A stretch of DNA of 64,000 nt from Kiritimatiellota bacterium (lineage in GTDB: Bacteria > Verrucomicrobiota > Lentisphaeria > Oligosphaerales > JAADHN01). Location: NCBI GenBank assembly GCA_013151865.1, contig JAADHN010000066.1, forward strand, positions 1,438 to 65,437. The letters are read 5' to 3'. Both the position numbers and the translations under genes were made by a program. Below the pieces are notes generated by a model. That model made no database searches. It was not told the origin of the DNA and saw only the letters and a program-made list of their open reading frames with translations. Shown here one piece after another: positions 45,958-55,068 of the stretch (its first letter is position 1; each line of letters starts with the position of its first letter).

Positions 45958-47436
45958 TCACGGATTGTGGGCGCCGACAGCAGGACGCTTATCGACCGGC
46001 ACGGGGTCCCCCCAAAAGTCGCGTCCGCCGTTCCCGGCCACAATCCTGCCGGCGCCCCGGCATGGCGAGCCGGGCAGCAGTTTGTACACGTCCGCGGTGT
46101 TGCGGCCGTTCCCGCCGCCGCCCGGCCTGACAAGAAGGGGCTCGACGGTCAAAGCGTGACGGTCGACGGGGCGCTCGCGGTGGTTCCCGAAATAAAGATT
46201 GTTCGCAAACACCGCGTCCTCTACCGAGCCGAATTTGTAGGTCATGGCGCCGGCGGCGTAAAAGATGTTGTTGAAGTAGCGGACATCGCGGGGAATGCCG
46301 AACGTGTTCCGCGTCATGTTGACGGTCATGTCCGGCCCCACATAGAAGACATTGTTGTAGATGGTGATGTTGCCGGTCCCGTTCCCCTCCAGACTGAAAG
46401 TGGCGACGGCATCGTTTTGGCTGATGTTGTAGCGGACAACCGTGCCCCGGGCGCCGCCGCATGCGAGCAGAAAGCCGCCGGCGTTGTCATGACTGTAATT
46501 GTACTGGAAAACGGTGCCGCGGCAGCCGATGTCGTCGTCGAAGGCTTCACTGTCCCATACCGTTTTTCCACCCACAGCCGTATGGCTCACCTCGTTGAAC
46601 TGGATGACGGTATTGTTGCAGCGCTGGGGCCAGATCCCGGCGCACGCACGCTCGCCCTTTTGCCTGCCGACGCGCTGATGTGCGTAGCGCAGCACGTTGC
46701 GCTCAATGAGTGCACCGTCGCATCCCAAGATAAAAATCCCGTCGCCGCCGATGTCGGACAGTCGGTTCCCGCGAATGACCACATTTTGGCTGTGATGTTT
46801 TTTCGAAAGCGTCGGGTAATCGGTGTGCAGAATCCCGTTTCGGTCCACATGCTCGATCCGACACCCCTCGATCAACAAGTCATCGAACCAAGTGGTCTCC
46901 CCCTCGCGCTTCAACAGGAATCCGCCGTCATCGCCCCGCAGATTGCCCCGAATGTCGTGGATGTGGAGGTCCTTGAAATGCAGGTGATGCCCGACGCCGA
47001 ATTCTTTGAGGTAGACAAACACGCCCGTGCGACCGCCGGTCAGTTCCAGGTTGCTCACCTCCCAATACTCCACGTTGTAGAGCAAAACGACTGCACCTTG
47101 ACCGAGCGGGGCAAGGATTCTCGGCTTCGGGCCGGCGCCGTATCGATCCACGATGATCGGCCGGCCGGATTCTCCGGAGCCGTGGAGCCTCAGAACGCCC
47201 TTGTACGAAGTGCCCGCCTTGAGCAGGATTCGGGCGCCCGGCGAGAAGGTGGCGTCGTTCACGCGGGCCAGGGAGCGCCAGGCTGTCCGGGGACTCGTGC
47301 CGGCATTTCTGTCGTCGCCGACTTCGCCGTCGATGTAAAAAGTGTTGCCGGACGCGTAGGTCGGGGGCTGCGCCGCCGCGAACGAAGCGCCCAGGACCGC
47401 AAGCACGGCGGACGTGCGAATACAAACGTGGATCAT
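45958..47436 (-). CDS. Secreted right-handed parallel beta-helix protein
   Basis: 492 residues. ATG 47436 lies 11 bases after AGGAGG; the open frame runs on to 47565. A signal peptide (residues about 8-21, ending FAAA/QPP) leads to the NosD/DUF1565-like opening NTFYIDGEVGDDRNAGTSPRTAW. Beta-helix coils follow with the Asn ladder typical of these folds (ENVL-like NVVIRGNRLSD, GALIERNVLRY, NTVIQFNEVSH, GTVFQYNYSHDN, GTVVRYNISQND, NITIYNNVFY, RYFNNIFYAAG). A polysaccharide lyase/epimerase-type scaffold; no specific catalytic site was recognised. Divergent from the large frameshifted glycosidase gene. Confidence 0.9.
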   Translation of the reverse strand: MIHVCIRTSAVLAVLGASFAAAQPPTYASGNTFYIDGEVGDDRNAGTSPRTAWRSLARVNDATFSPGARILLKAGTSYKGVLRLHGSGESGRPIIVDRYGAGPKPRILAPLGQGAVVLLYNVEYWEVSNLELTGGRTGVFVYLKEFGVGHHLHFKDLHIHDIRGNLRGDDGGFLLKREGETTWFDDLLIEGCRIEHVDRNGILHTDYPTLSKKHHSQNVVIRGNRLSDIGGDGIFILGCDGALIERNVLRYAHQRVGRQKGERACAGIWPQRCNNTVIQFNEVSHTAVGGKTVWDSEAFDDDIGCRGTVFQYNYSHDNAGGFLLACGGARGTVVRYNISQNDAVATFSLEGNGTGNITIYNNVFYVGPDMTVNMTRNTFGIPRDVRYFNNIFYAAGAMTYKFGSVEDAVFANNLYFGNHRERPVDRHALTVEPLLVRPGGGGNGRNTADVYKLLPGSPCRGAGRIVAGNGGRDFWGDPVPVDKRPAVGAHNP

Positions 47437-47793
47437 CGATTTCAGGCCTCCTGCTCCGGGCCCAGGGGATTCCGGCCCGATTGCCGTCGTGTACGGATGC
47501 GGAGAGGACGATAGCGCCGGCTCACTGGGCTTGCAAGAAACTGCCGGGGATTCGCCTGTGCTCATCCTCCCCGACCGACGGTGTCAAACTCGAACAGAAA
47601 GGATTATAGTCACAGGCAGCCCCCTGCGTAATCGCACGTGTCCCTGGGATGGCATCGCCCGGATCGCGGCACAGCTACTGCTGCTGCACGGAGACGTTAC
47701 CGAAGCATCGAAGAAAACGCAGCGCGCGTCGGCACGGCTTGAAAACTCCCGTTCCCGCCGCTGCAGACCCCCGACAATAGAGAGGTCCGCCAC
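47437..47793. other. Divergent intergenic region between the beta-helix and frameshifted glycosidase genes
   Basis: About 357 bp without a gene. GGATTATAGT at 47601-47610 gives a perfect TATAAT on the minus strand (47608-47603) and a TATAGT on the plus strand (47605-47610), so one AT-rich site could serve both genes. The -35 elements are weak in both directions. Confidence 0.4.
47603..47631 (-). promoter_or_regulatory. Candidate minus-strand promoter of the beta-helix gene
   Basis: Perfect TATAAT (47608-47603) with a 17-bp spacer to TTACGC (47631-47626), whose match to TTGACA is poor. The predicted leader is about 160 nt. Confidence 0.35.
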
Positions 47794-48927
47794 ATGCACC
47801 TGGGAACGGTCCGAAGTCTCGTCGTACTCGCCGGAATCCTGGCAATGAACACACCGCGCGCCGCCAAGGTGCGGTCCCTGGTTGTCAACGGCGGGTTCGA
47901 TCGCGGTCTCTTGGGCTGGGAAGGCGCCAACGCGCGCACCGTGCCCCGGGAATCCGGCGGGCAGTGCCTCGAAGTCCGGGGCGCGGGCGGAGCGCGTCAA
48001 GACGTGTTCGCCAAAGGATTGTCCGGTACATTCACCGTCGCCGTGGATGTGGAAGCATCCGACATCCGCGCTCGGCAACCTGCCGGGTATGCGTTCGCCG
48101 CTGTGTACCAGCTTCGAGGCGACGGCCAACTGGCGGCGTTTCACGATTTCGTTCAAATCATGCGGGGAGCGCCCTGGCAGCGACGGAGTTGGACGTTTCG
48201 AATTGCGCCGGGTGTCGAGATCATTTCCCTGCGGTGCGGAGTATTCAATGCTGAAGGAACGGCCCGATTCGACAACTGGACACTGGTCGGAGGCCCCCGG
48301 GCCGCCGAGTTGGAGGAAGTCATGGGACCCCGATCTTTCACCGGGGCCGAACGCGGACGAGTCGCCGTATTCCGCGAACCGGGCTTCCCCGCCGGGCCCG
48401 GTGCGACCAAGCCGGAACGACTGGCCGCGATCATGCGGCCGGCCGTGGAATCGGTCGAGTTCCTCGATGCCGACGCCCTGGCCGACCCCGCAGTCTTGAG
48501 CCCCGAACGTTTCGATCTCGTCATCCTCCCCTACGGTGAAAACTTTCCCGGAACGGCCCGCACTGCCTTTGTCCAATACCTTCATGGCGGGGGGGATTTC
48601 GTGTCCGTCGGCGGGTACGCATTCAGCACCCTCTACTACCGTGAAGCCGGGCCCGGATGGGTCCCCGAAAAAACCACTTGGCCGAAAAACTCGCCAAGGC
48701 CATGGCCCCGGAAAACTCGTTGTTGGTCGACGGTGGATTCGAGAGGCAGGAAACGCGCTCCGCACCGCCGCAGGACACCGGCGCACCGGACGCCCGCTGG
48801 CGACGCAACTCCACGGCGTGCCGAATCGTACAATCCTCCGCACTCGAGGGAGAATGGTGCGCCCAAGTCAGTCGTCCCGGGCCGGAAAGCGGGCCGGAAG
48901 CCAAATGGGAAGCACAACTGCCCGTGA
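47794..48927 (+). CDS. N-terminal fragment of a frameshifted large glycosidase-like protein
   Basis: A signal peptide (residues about 7-22) leads to a carbohydrate-binding-like sandwich (LVVNGGFDRGLLGW ... DFVQIMRGAPWQRRSWTFRIAPG ... GTARFDNWTLVG), then an amidotransferase-like fold (FDLVILPYGENFPG, LHGGGDFVSVGGYAF). At about residue 293, reading meets an A6 run (48668-48673), after which this frame gives only Arg/Pro/Lys-rich sequence to a stop at 48927. Shifting back one base at the A6 run joins it to the protein that starts at 48657, giving one polypeptide of about 1501 residues. The two binding domains, one on each side of the break, are clearly repeats of each other. Either the genome has a true lesion or the run was mis-called by one A. 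Confidence 0.8.
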   Translation: MHLGTVRSLVVLAGILAMNTPRAAKVRSLVVNGGFDRGLLGWEGANARTVPRESGGQCLEVRGAGGARQDVFAKGLSGTFTVAVDVEASDIRARQPAGYAFAAVYQLRGDGQLAAFHDFVQIMRGAPWQRRSWTFRIAPGVEIISLRCGVFNAEGTARFDNWTLVGGPRAAELEEVMGPRSFTGAERGRVAVFREPGFPAGPGATKPERLAAIMRPAVESVEFLDADALADPAVLSPERFDLVILPYGENFPGTARTAFVQYLHGGGDFVSVGGYAFSTLYYREAGPGWVPEKTTWPKNSPRPWPRKTRCWSTVDSRGRKRAPHRRRTPAHRTPAGDATPRRAESYNPPHSRENGAPKSVVPGRKAGRKPNGKHNCP

Positions 48928-51900
48928 AACCCGGGAGAAACTACCGGATTCAAGCCGCCATACGAACCCGCAACGTCGCCGGACCGGGATTCGCCTACCT
49001 GGCCGTCTACCAATACAAAGAAAATGACAACTTACTGAAATTCAAGGACTTCGCCCAGGTACGCGGTACGACGGAATGGAAAACGGTCCATTTCGATCTG
49101 ACCCCGGCGCCCGGCGCGCGGTTTTTCTACATCAAGTGCGGACTCTACCGCGCCGGAGGGACCGCCTGGTTCGATGATGTCCGTCTCGGAGACATCACGG
49201 GCTGCCTCCCAGTGCCCATGAACACTCGCGCCGGCCTCCCGAAGGACGGCCTCGTGGTCGGTCCCACTCAAATCGGGGTCTTCGACGCCGGCTACCGCTT
49301 GAAGCGCGTCGCCCAAGTCCAATCAGCCCCTGGCCAGGACATCTTCCCGGCAAGCGTGCGGCTGCAGGCGGGACCGGTCCGGGGTTGGGCCGCCTCCGGC
49401 GTCCGGGGAACGGATGCAACGCGTTGGACCCAACTGCTGACGGCCGTCGACCGATACGGACGCAGCCGCGGGGCCGCCGCCGCCCTCATGCGCCATTACA
49501 ACGGCTTCTTCTCCGGCAGTTCGTGGGCATTCTTCGGCATTGACAACCGGGACATCTTCGCCGACCCGACCCCGGGACTGGTCGAAGGAATGCAGCGGCT
49601 GGTCCGGAACATGGTCCGTGGACTGTACCTCCGCAACTTGGAAACTGATTCTGCCGCCTATGCGCCCGGGGCCGAGGTGCACGTCCGCGTCACGGTGGAG
49701 AATACCGGTTGTCGCACGCGCCGGGGAAAGGTCTTGTGGCAGTTCACATCCGGGCATGGGACCCGCCCGCTGCGGCAGAGCACCCGGACTTTTGTCGTCG
49801 AGCCCGGGCGACAGGCCCCGCTCGAGCAGACCGTTCGACTCCCCGACCACGAAACCGGGCTGTACCGGGTTGTCGCCGAACTGACCGTCAGCGACGAGAG
49901 CGAGACCGCAGACCGCGTGGAAACAGGTTTCGTAACATTGACCGGACTCGAGACGCCGAACCGTTCCCCTCTCGACGTCCGGGATAACTACCTGCGCCTT
50001 GGCGGGCGCCCCCTTTTCCTGTTCGGTTCCGACAATTATGCCAACGTGTACCTGTCCAGCACGGAGTCGCCGCTCTGGTGGGCGCGCGAACACCGCGCGA
50101 GCCGCGATTTCGGGTTCGAGCTGTACGAGAATCTCCAATACTCGAACCCTGATCACCGGATGACCGAACGCGACTGGCGCCGATTCCGGGCCATGACCTG
50201 GCTAACCCAACATTACGGACTGGTGTTCATGCCCGGCATGTTGATCGGGCACAATGTGGCGGTTTCGGATGCGGAAATCGCCGTGCAGGCACGCCAGTGC
50301 ACCCAGTATGCCCGACAACTCTCCGCCGCCCCGCGCCTGCTCTGGTACATCAACGGCGACTATCGTCTTCAGCACGACGACCGGGACGCACTCCGGAACA
50401 AGTGGAATCGATTCCTCCAACAGCGCTATGGGACGGACGAAGCCCTGCGCCGGGCATGGGCCCCGGCAGTGCCGGACAACCCCCTCGGGCAACTCGACTT
50501 CCCCCCGAAAAGGTCCCATGACTGGACCGATGTCCCGGCCGTGGACCTGACTCGATTCCACGTGCGACTTGTGACCGAATGGAACCGCACCCATGTGGCC
50601 GCGGTCCGAAAAATCGACCGCCTCCACCCCATCACCAGCGAATACTACTCGACCCCCTTCAATGGAATCGACCTGCGCCTGAGTGTCGACGGACAGGACC
50701 TCTCGAATATCGGCTTCTTCGATCGCCCCGGACGCGACCTCGAGGTCCTCCCCCTGCGGTTGCGCTGGAACGATCTCCGCACCCGGGGAAAATCGGTGGG
50801 ACTCGGGGAATACGGAGTCAAGACGCACCCGGCCTGGGCTCCGGAAAACGGGGGAACCGGATACCATATCCAGCGGACGGAACAGGAAGCAAAAGAGTTG
50901 TTCATGACCGTCGCGCTCGGCAGCTTCGGCATGGGCGCCTCCCGGGTCCAAAACTGGTGTCTGCGGGACGCCAACCAGCGCGTGTTCCCCTGGGGCGTGT
51001 TCTATCCGGGCCCGCTCGTGCCCAAAGACGTGGCGTACACCCATCGCAACCTCAGCCTGCTGCTGCGCCTCTTCAGTCCCCGGTATCGTCCCCCGGCGGT
51101 CACGGTCCTGCTTTGCGACAACATGCGGTTCGGAAACCGGGGCGACCTCGGTATAGACGCTGGATATCATGCCTTCGAGGCGCTGTTCGGACTGCACGTG
51201 GATTTCAACGTCTTGGGCGATTCATTCCTGTCGAAACTTCCGGAAAGCACCCGGACAATCATCTATCCCGCCGCCCTCTGCCCCGGCGACGCCGCCTTCG
51301 ATCTGTTGAAAGAATGGGTCGCCCGCGGTGGACGCTTGCTGGTGACCGGCGATTTCGGGTACGACGAAAACCGCCGGCACACGCGCGCAAAACGGCTGGC
51401 GGACCTGGCCGGGGTCGAGTCGGTCCGCTCCCGGTATGCCGTGAACCGCAAGAAGGTCCCTGCCGTGGTGACGAAGTCCACGGATCGCGAAACGAAAGTC
51501 CCCGTTTTCGAGGGCGTCCGTCTCCAGGTCCGAGTCCGCGCCAAGGACACGCAAGTCCTGGCCGCCGCACCGGACGGCGCGCCCGTGCTGACCCGCCGCC
51601 GACTCGGTCGCGGAACTGTGGTCTTTTTCGCCGACCCGCTCGAACTCGGCCCCGATCTCGCTCCCGTCCGACAACTGTACGCTTGGTTCCTCGAACGGAC
51701 AGGGGCGCCCCGGTGTAACCTCCAGCCGGACCGCCCGGACCTCTTCACGTTCGTCCAGCCGACCCGGACCGGGACAGTGCGAGTGATCATGGATCGCGCC
51801 GGCAACAAAGTGAGGACGGCACAGTTCCCCACCCCGGCCGGCCGGGTCCGCGTCGGCACGCAAGTCGGCCGACCCGCCATGGCGGCCGTGGCGGACGACG

Positions 51901-52298
51901 GCCGGTTCTATGCAGGCTGTACCACGGGCGAACTTCGACTGGGAGACCGCCCCCTGCTCCAGTCCGCCGGGACCGTCGCGGCGGCGGCGTTGGATGGACG
52001 CGATCTGCGCAAGAGCCGCGCCGTTCTCATCCTGCCGTTCTCCCAGGGACGGGTGCAAATCGCCGCGGGCCGCGCCGGTTTCCTGCGAAACCGGGTCCTC
52101 CTCCTCGGCGACGTGCGCAACGGCCGATACCGCGTGCTCGAACAACTCCCCGGCGGACGCGGCGGCACGGTGTCGGTCGACCTCGATGCGGACCGCGCCA
52201 CACTCATCGGCTTGTGCTGTCCGGCCCGGGAACGGGAAAAATGGGTCCGTGTACTGGACCAGTGGATTGCCGCCCCGGAACAGTTCCCGGGGTATTGA
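48657..52298 (+). CDS. C-terminal part of the frameshifted large secreted GH42-like protein
   Basis: 1213 residues as an open frame, but no start of its own is likely: the first codon lies inside the upstream gene and there is no signal peptide. After a binding-domain copy (LLVDGGFER ... DFAQVRGTTEWKTVHFDLTPAPG ... GTAWFDDVRLG) comes a beta-sandwich region, then a TIM barrel of clan-A/GH42 type from about residue 445: NYLRLGGRPLFLFG, LLWYINGDYRLQHDDRD, FLQQRYGTDEALRRAW, SEYYSTPF, GLGEYGVKTHP (Glu as likely nucleophile), and a beta-galactosidase-like trimerisation domain (VTVLLCDNMRFGNRG, WVARGGRLLVTGDFGYDEN). The acid/base position reads NGD rather than NE. Probably secreted polysaccharide-active protein when fused to its N-terminal half. 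Confidence 0.83.
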   Translation: MGPRKNHLAEKLAKAMAPENSLLVDGGFERQETRSAPPQDTGAPDARWRRNSTACRIVQSSALEGEWCAQVSRPGPESGPEAKWEAQLPVKPGRNYRIQAAIRTRNVAGPGFAYLAVYQYKENDNLLKFKDFAQVRGTTEWKTVHFDLTPAPGARFFYIKCGLYRAGGTAWFDDVRLGDITGCLPVPMNTRAGLPKDGLVVGPTQIGVFDAGYRLKRVAQVQSAPGQDIFPASVRLQAGPVRGWAASGVRGTDATRWTQLLTAVDRYGRSRGAAAALMRHYNGFFSGSSWAFFGIDNRDIFADPTPGLVEGMQRLVRNMVRGLYLRNLETDSAAYAPGAEVHVRVTVENTGCRTRRGKVLWQFTSGHGTRPLRQSTRTFVVEPGRQAPLEQTVRLPDHETGLYRVVAELTVSDESETADRVETGFVTLTGLETPNRSPLDVRDNYLRLGGRPLFLFGSDNYANVYLSSTESPLWWAREHRASRDFGFELYENLQYSNPDHRMTERDWRRFRAMTWLTQHYGLVFMPGMLIGHNVAVSDAEIAVQARQCTQYARQLSAAPRLLWYINGDYRLQHDDRDALRNKWNRFLQQRYGTDEALRRAWAPAVPDNPLGQLDFPPKRSHDWTDVPAVDLTRFHVRLVTEWNRTHVAAVRKIDRLHPITSEYYSTPFNGIDLRLSVDGQDLSNIGFFDRPGRDLEVLPLRLRWNDLRTRGKSVGLGEYGVKTHPAWAPENGGTGYHIQRTEQEAKELFMTVALGSFGMGASRVQNWCLRDANQRVFPWGVFYPGPLVPKDVAYTHRNLSLLLRLFSPRYRPPAVTVLLCDNMRFGNRGDLGIDAGYHAFEALFGLHVDFNVLGDSFLSKLPESTRTIIYPAALCPGDAAFDLLKEWVARGGRLLVTGDFGYDENRRHTRAKRLADLAGVESVRSRYAVNRKKVPAVVTKSTDRETKVPVFEGVRLQVRVRAKDTQVLAAAPDGAPVLTRRRLGRGTVVFFADPLELGPDLAPVRQLYAWFLERTGAPRCNLQPDRPDLFTFVQPTRTGTVRVIMDRAGNKVRTAQFPTPAGRVRVGTQVGRPAMAAVADDGRFYAGCTTGELRLGDRPLLQSAGTVAAAALDGRDLRKSRAVLILPFSQGRVQIAAGRAGFLRNRVLLLGDVRNGRYRVLEQLPGGRGGTVSVDLDADRATLIGLCCPAREREKWVRVLDQWIAAPEQFPGY

Positions 52299-52378
52299 CC
52301 AGGGCCATAGGCCGTTCTCGGCCCCGTCGGCGTCGGCAGGAAAAGCGCGGGCCTTTTGCGGAATTCCCACCGCTCGAT

Positions 52379-54544
52379 TCACGCCGGGAAGATCAGGTAA
52401 CGCTTGGGTGTGATCCCACCAAAATGGAAATAGTACCAGATATTGAACACCATGATGAAAGCGGCAATGACGCATTCCCCCATGATCGCACCCATGAAAA
52501 ACGGTTTGAAATTGTAGTAGGTCTTGCCGCCCCCGTACCGGACAATCAGCGACTTGATCCCGAACCCCACCAGAAACGACACGGAAAACCAGTGAGTAAA
52601 AGCGACCCCCCACCCCAGGAACAACACCGGGTGAATCATCCACCACGTGAACCGCAGACGCAGGGCGTAGCAGACGATGATCGCACCTGCGCCAAAGAGA
52701 AGCCACGGCAATACCCCCGGCTTCATGGACCAGTTGGTCATGCGGAAGCTCAGCGCGTCCACCGAGAACCATCCCTCCCGTTTCTCCAGCTCGGAAACTT
52801 TGGCCAGCAGGCCGGGCTCCCGGTCGATTTCGGCGACCGCAGACGCCACCCGGTCGAATGTGCGGCGGGGAGGCCAGGTGAGGGCGTAATGATCTGTTCC
52901 GCGGCCGTTGTAGTTCACCCAGAGCACGGTCAAAAAGGCGACCACCACGCAGGGAATCAGGACCAGGAGCACGACACGGCCCAATTGCCGAGGACGCAGT
53001 CGCTCGCGCTCGGCTACCTTGAATCCGTTGGTGAGGAAGGCGGCCAAGGACTCTCGGGGATCGCTGGCCAATGCGGTCGTGAGCAGACCCAAAGTGGCGA
53101 CAGAGTACGGGCCGATCGCGGTTGCCCCGAACAACTTGAAGAAAAAATCCGCCGGCTTCCACCCGGCCTGAACCAGCGGCGAACCCGACTCGGCCGACAC
53201 TCGGGCCAGGACAAGATACAGCACACCCAGGCTCAGGAAAAAGAACAACGAGAAAAAAATGTTGAGACCGGCAACACAGCCCAGAACCACCATGCCCGCG
53301 AACGCCGAAAGGAACGTGCGCGCCGCCCACACCACGTCGGCTTCCACGCCTTCCCTGTCGGTGCGCGGCAAGAGGGCGCACCGAAAAACCCGGAAGTAAT
53401 AGTTGCGCCCCAAGTAAATGATGATGAGGAACATGGCGAAATACGAACCCGTGAGTGCACTGTTGAGGTGGTAGTGGGTGAAATTGACGCCCATGGACCA
53501 CATCAGCGCGGAAAACAGGGAAAGAACGAACATGCTGATCCCGAGCGAGAACGATGCGTCCGTGGGAATGAAGTAGGCAAACGCGATCACGCTGATATAC
53601 AGCTTGTTGCGGAACACCGACCACGCGCCCATACCGTGATAGTAATAATTGGGAAAACGCGCCGCGATCTCCGGAGCGATGTTCCACTCAAGCTTCACGT
53701 TGATCATGCGATCCGGATACCAAACGTAAATCCAGCGAATGGTGTGGATGGCCGCGACCAGGAAGAAAGCGACCCAAAACTTGTTCGCATACCACATCCG
53801 CGGATAGGCCCGGCCGTCCTGGCGGTGCAGCATCTCGTCGGTGAATTCTGCCAGGGGATACGGAAGCAACTCGTGTTGAGACCACTGCGGGTGTACAATA
53901 ACCATCATCGTGGTGATGAATACCAGAAAAAGAAGGATCATGGGCCCCCAGAAGAGCATGGGACGGACCCAGGAATCCAGGGGGATAACCTCAGCTTTTT
54001 CACGGGTCGACCAATAGTAGATGTACTGCCTGCCGTGGACCAGGCCGTTGCGAAAACCTTTGTTGACTTTCTCCGCCCGCTGGGTTCGGGCTTGGCGCTC
54101 CGCCGCAGTCATGGCGGCGTCGGCTTCAGGATCATCGCCTTCCACGTACCATCCCTCCGGAACCAAAGCGTCGGGGGCGTACTTGAGCACATGGTACGTC
54201 TGCCAATTCTGGCGTGTCGAGTACAGGTCGTACGGGCAGGTGATCACCTGCGGGAAATAGCGCATCAAACCCGAGGTCGGGATGGAACAGGACGCAAGAA
54301 CAATCACGAATGCCACCGCCAGTTCCCCGTTGCCGAACCGACAAAACCCGGGAAGCCGACGACTCAGCGGCCGATACAGCAGGTTGATCAGGAACAACAC
54401 ACAGAAAACACCGAACGGAAGTGAGCTGCCGATGAAGAGGTTCGACCGGGCCATGTAATCGTTGGGATAGGCGACGAGAGCGACGGTCAGCCCGCCGGTC
54501 AGTCCCAACAGAATCGCTTTGAGCGAAAAAGGCTTGCGGAGCAC
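52379..54544 (-). CDS. Polytopic membrane protein of the DUF6785/DUF6784 type
   Basis: 721 residues. GTG 54544 is preferred because AAGGAC precedes it; a TTG at 54565 opens the frame slightly earlier but has no ribosome site. I count about 12 hydrophobic segments, e.g. residues about 12-25, 37-55, 70-85, 184-206, 250-265, 290-330, 355-375, 410-450, 480-500, 540-556, 615-640 and 670-710. A soluble, charged loop of about 100 residues follows the third. Conserved-looking stretches include CSIPTSGLMRYFPQVITCPYDLY, HPQWSQHELLPYPLAEF and THYHLNSALTGSYFAMFLIIIYLGRNYYF. This fits a family of large transporter-like proteins abundant in Planctomycetota, Lentisphaerota and Hydrogenedentota beside secreted glycosidases. 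Function unproven. Here it sits between the frameshifted glycosidase (convergent, 80 bp) and a divergent secreted giant. Confidence 0.88.
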   Translation of the reverse strand: MLRKPFSLKAILLGLTGGLTVALVAYPNDYMARSNLFIGSSLPFGVFCVLFLINLLYRPLSRRLPGFCRFGNGELAVAFVIVLASCSIPTSGLMRYFPQVITCPYDLYSTRQNWQTYHVLKYAPDALVPEGWYVEGDDPEADAAMTAAERQARTQRAEKVNKGFRNGLVHGRQYIYYWSTREKAEVIPLDSWVRPMLFWGPMILLFLVFITTMMVIVHPQWSQHELLPYPLAEFTDEMLHRQDGRAYPRMWYANKFWVAFFLVAAIHTIRWIYVWYPDRMINVKLEWNIAPEIAARFPNYYYHGMGAWSVFRNKLYISVIAFAYFIPTDASFSLGISMFVLSLFSALMWSMGVNFTHYHLNSALTGSYFAMFLIIIYLGRNYYFRVFRCALLPRTDREGVEADVVWAARTFLSAFAGMVVLGCVAGLNIFFSLFFFLSLGVLYLVLARVSAESGSPLVQAGWKPADFFFKLFGATAIGPYSVATLGLLTTALASDPRESLAAFLTNGFKVAERERLRPRQLGRVVLLVLIPCVVVAFLTVLWVNYNGRGTDHYALTWPPRRTFDRVASAVAEIDREPGLLAKVSELEKREGWFSVDALSFRMTNWSMKPGVLPWLLFGAGAIIVCYALRLRFTWWMIHPVLFLGWGVAFTHWFSVSFLVGFGIKSLIVRYGGGKTYYNFKPFFMGAIMGECVIAAFIMVFNIWYYFHFGGITPKRYLIFPA

Positions 54545-55068
54545 GGAACAGTCCTTGGGCAACAAGTGATGCGTTCAGGTGCGGCCATGACCTCGGATGG
54601 CGACGAGCCGAGCGAAAGGACGACCGCGCACCGTCGCGTCTCCACACCGGCACGGTCGGCGGCCGCCGACGCTGGGGCGTGCGACGCCCGCACACCGAAA
54701 AGCAGGCCGCTGGGCAGGACAACCCTCGCACGGCACGCACTATAAACCGGACATGGGTCGAAACAATCTGTCGGGCTGATCCGCGCCCGGTCGAAATCCC
54801 GGCAACACGAAACCATCGAAGTTCGACACGACACGTGCGCCGGAGAACCGAGGGTGCGCGGCACGACTCCCCCCGGAGTACGGTCATCGGTTCAGGCTTT
54901 GGCCGATCTCCGGCGACTTCCGCCCGTGGCCCGGCGACCCCCGCTGCGACGGCGCTCCGCCCCGCCCCGGAAATCGACCCCCTTGGGCAGGTCGGACCGC
55001 ACCCGAAAAACCGACTTGGGTCGATGACGCAGTTCCGGAATGAAGTGCACAATCGGGAGAATTCGATC
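54545..55068. other. Divergent intergenic region with a candidate promoter
   Basis: About 524 bp without a gene. On the minus strand TTGTTT (54766-54761) and TATAGT (54744-54739) are 16 bp apart and could serve the membrane-protein gene. On the plus strand no better pair was found before ATG 55069. Confidence 0.45.
54739..54766 (-). promoter_or_regulatory. Candidate promoter of the DUF6785-type gene
   Basis: TTGTTT, a 16-bp spacer and TATAGT on the minus strand, about 195 bp before the start codon. The -10 matches well (5 of 6), the -35 only in its first three bases. Confidence 0.35.

Noticed and set aside
48668..48674. Programmed -1 frameshift at A_AAA_AAC
   Set aside because: The heptamer is out of phase with the reading frame; the in-phase sequence is not a slippery site, so a lesion or base-call error is preferred.
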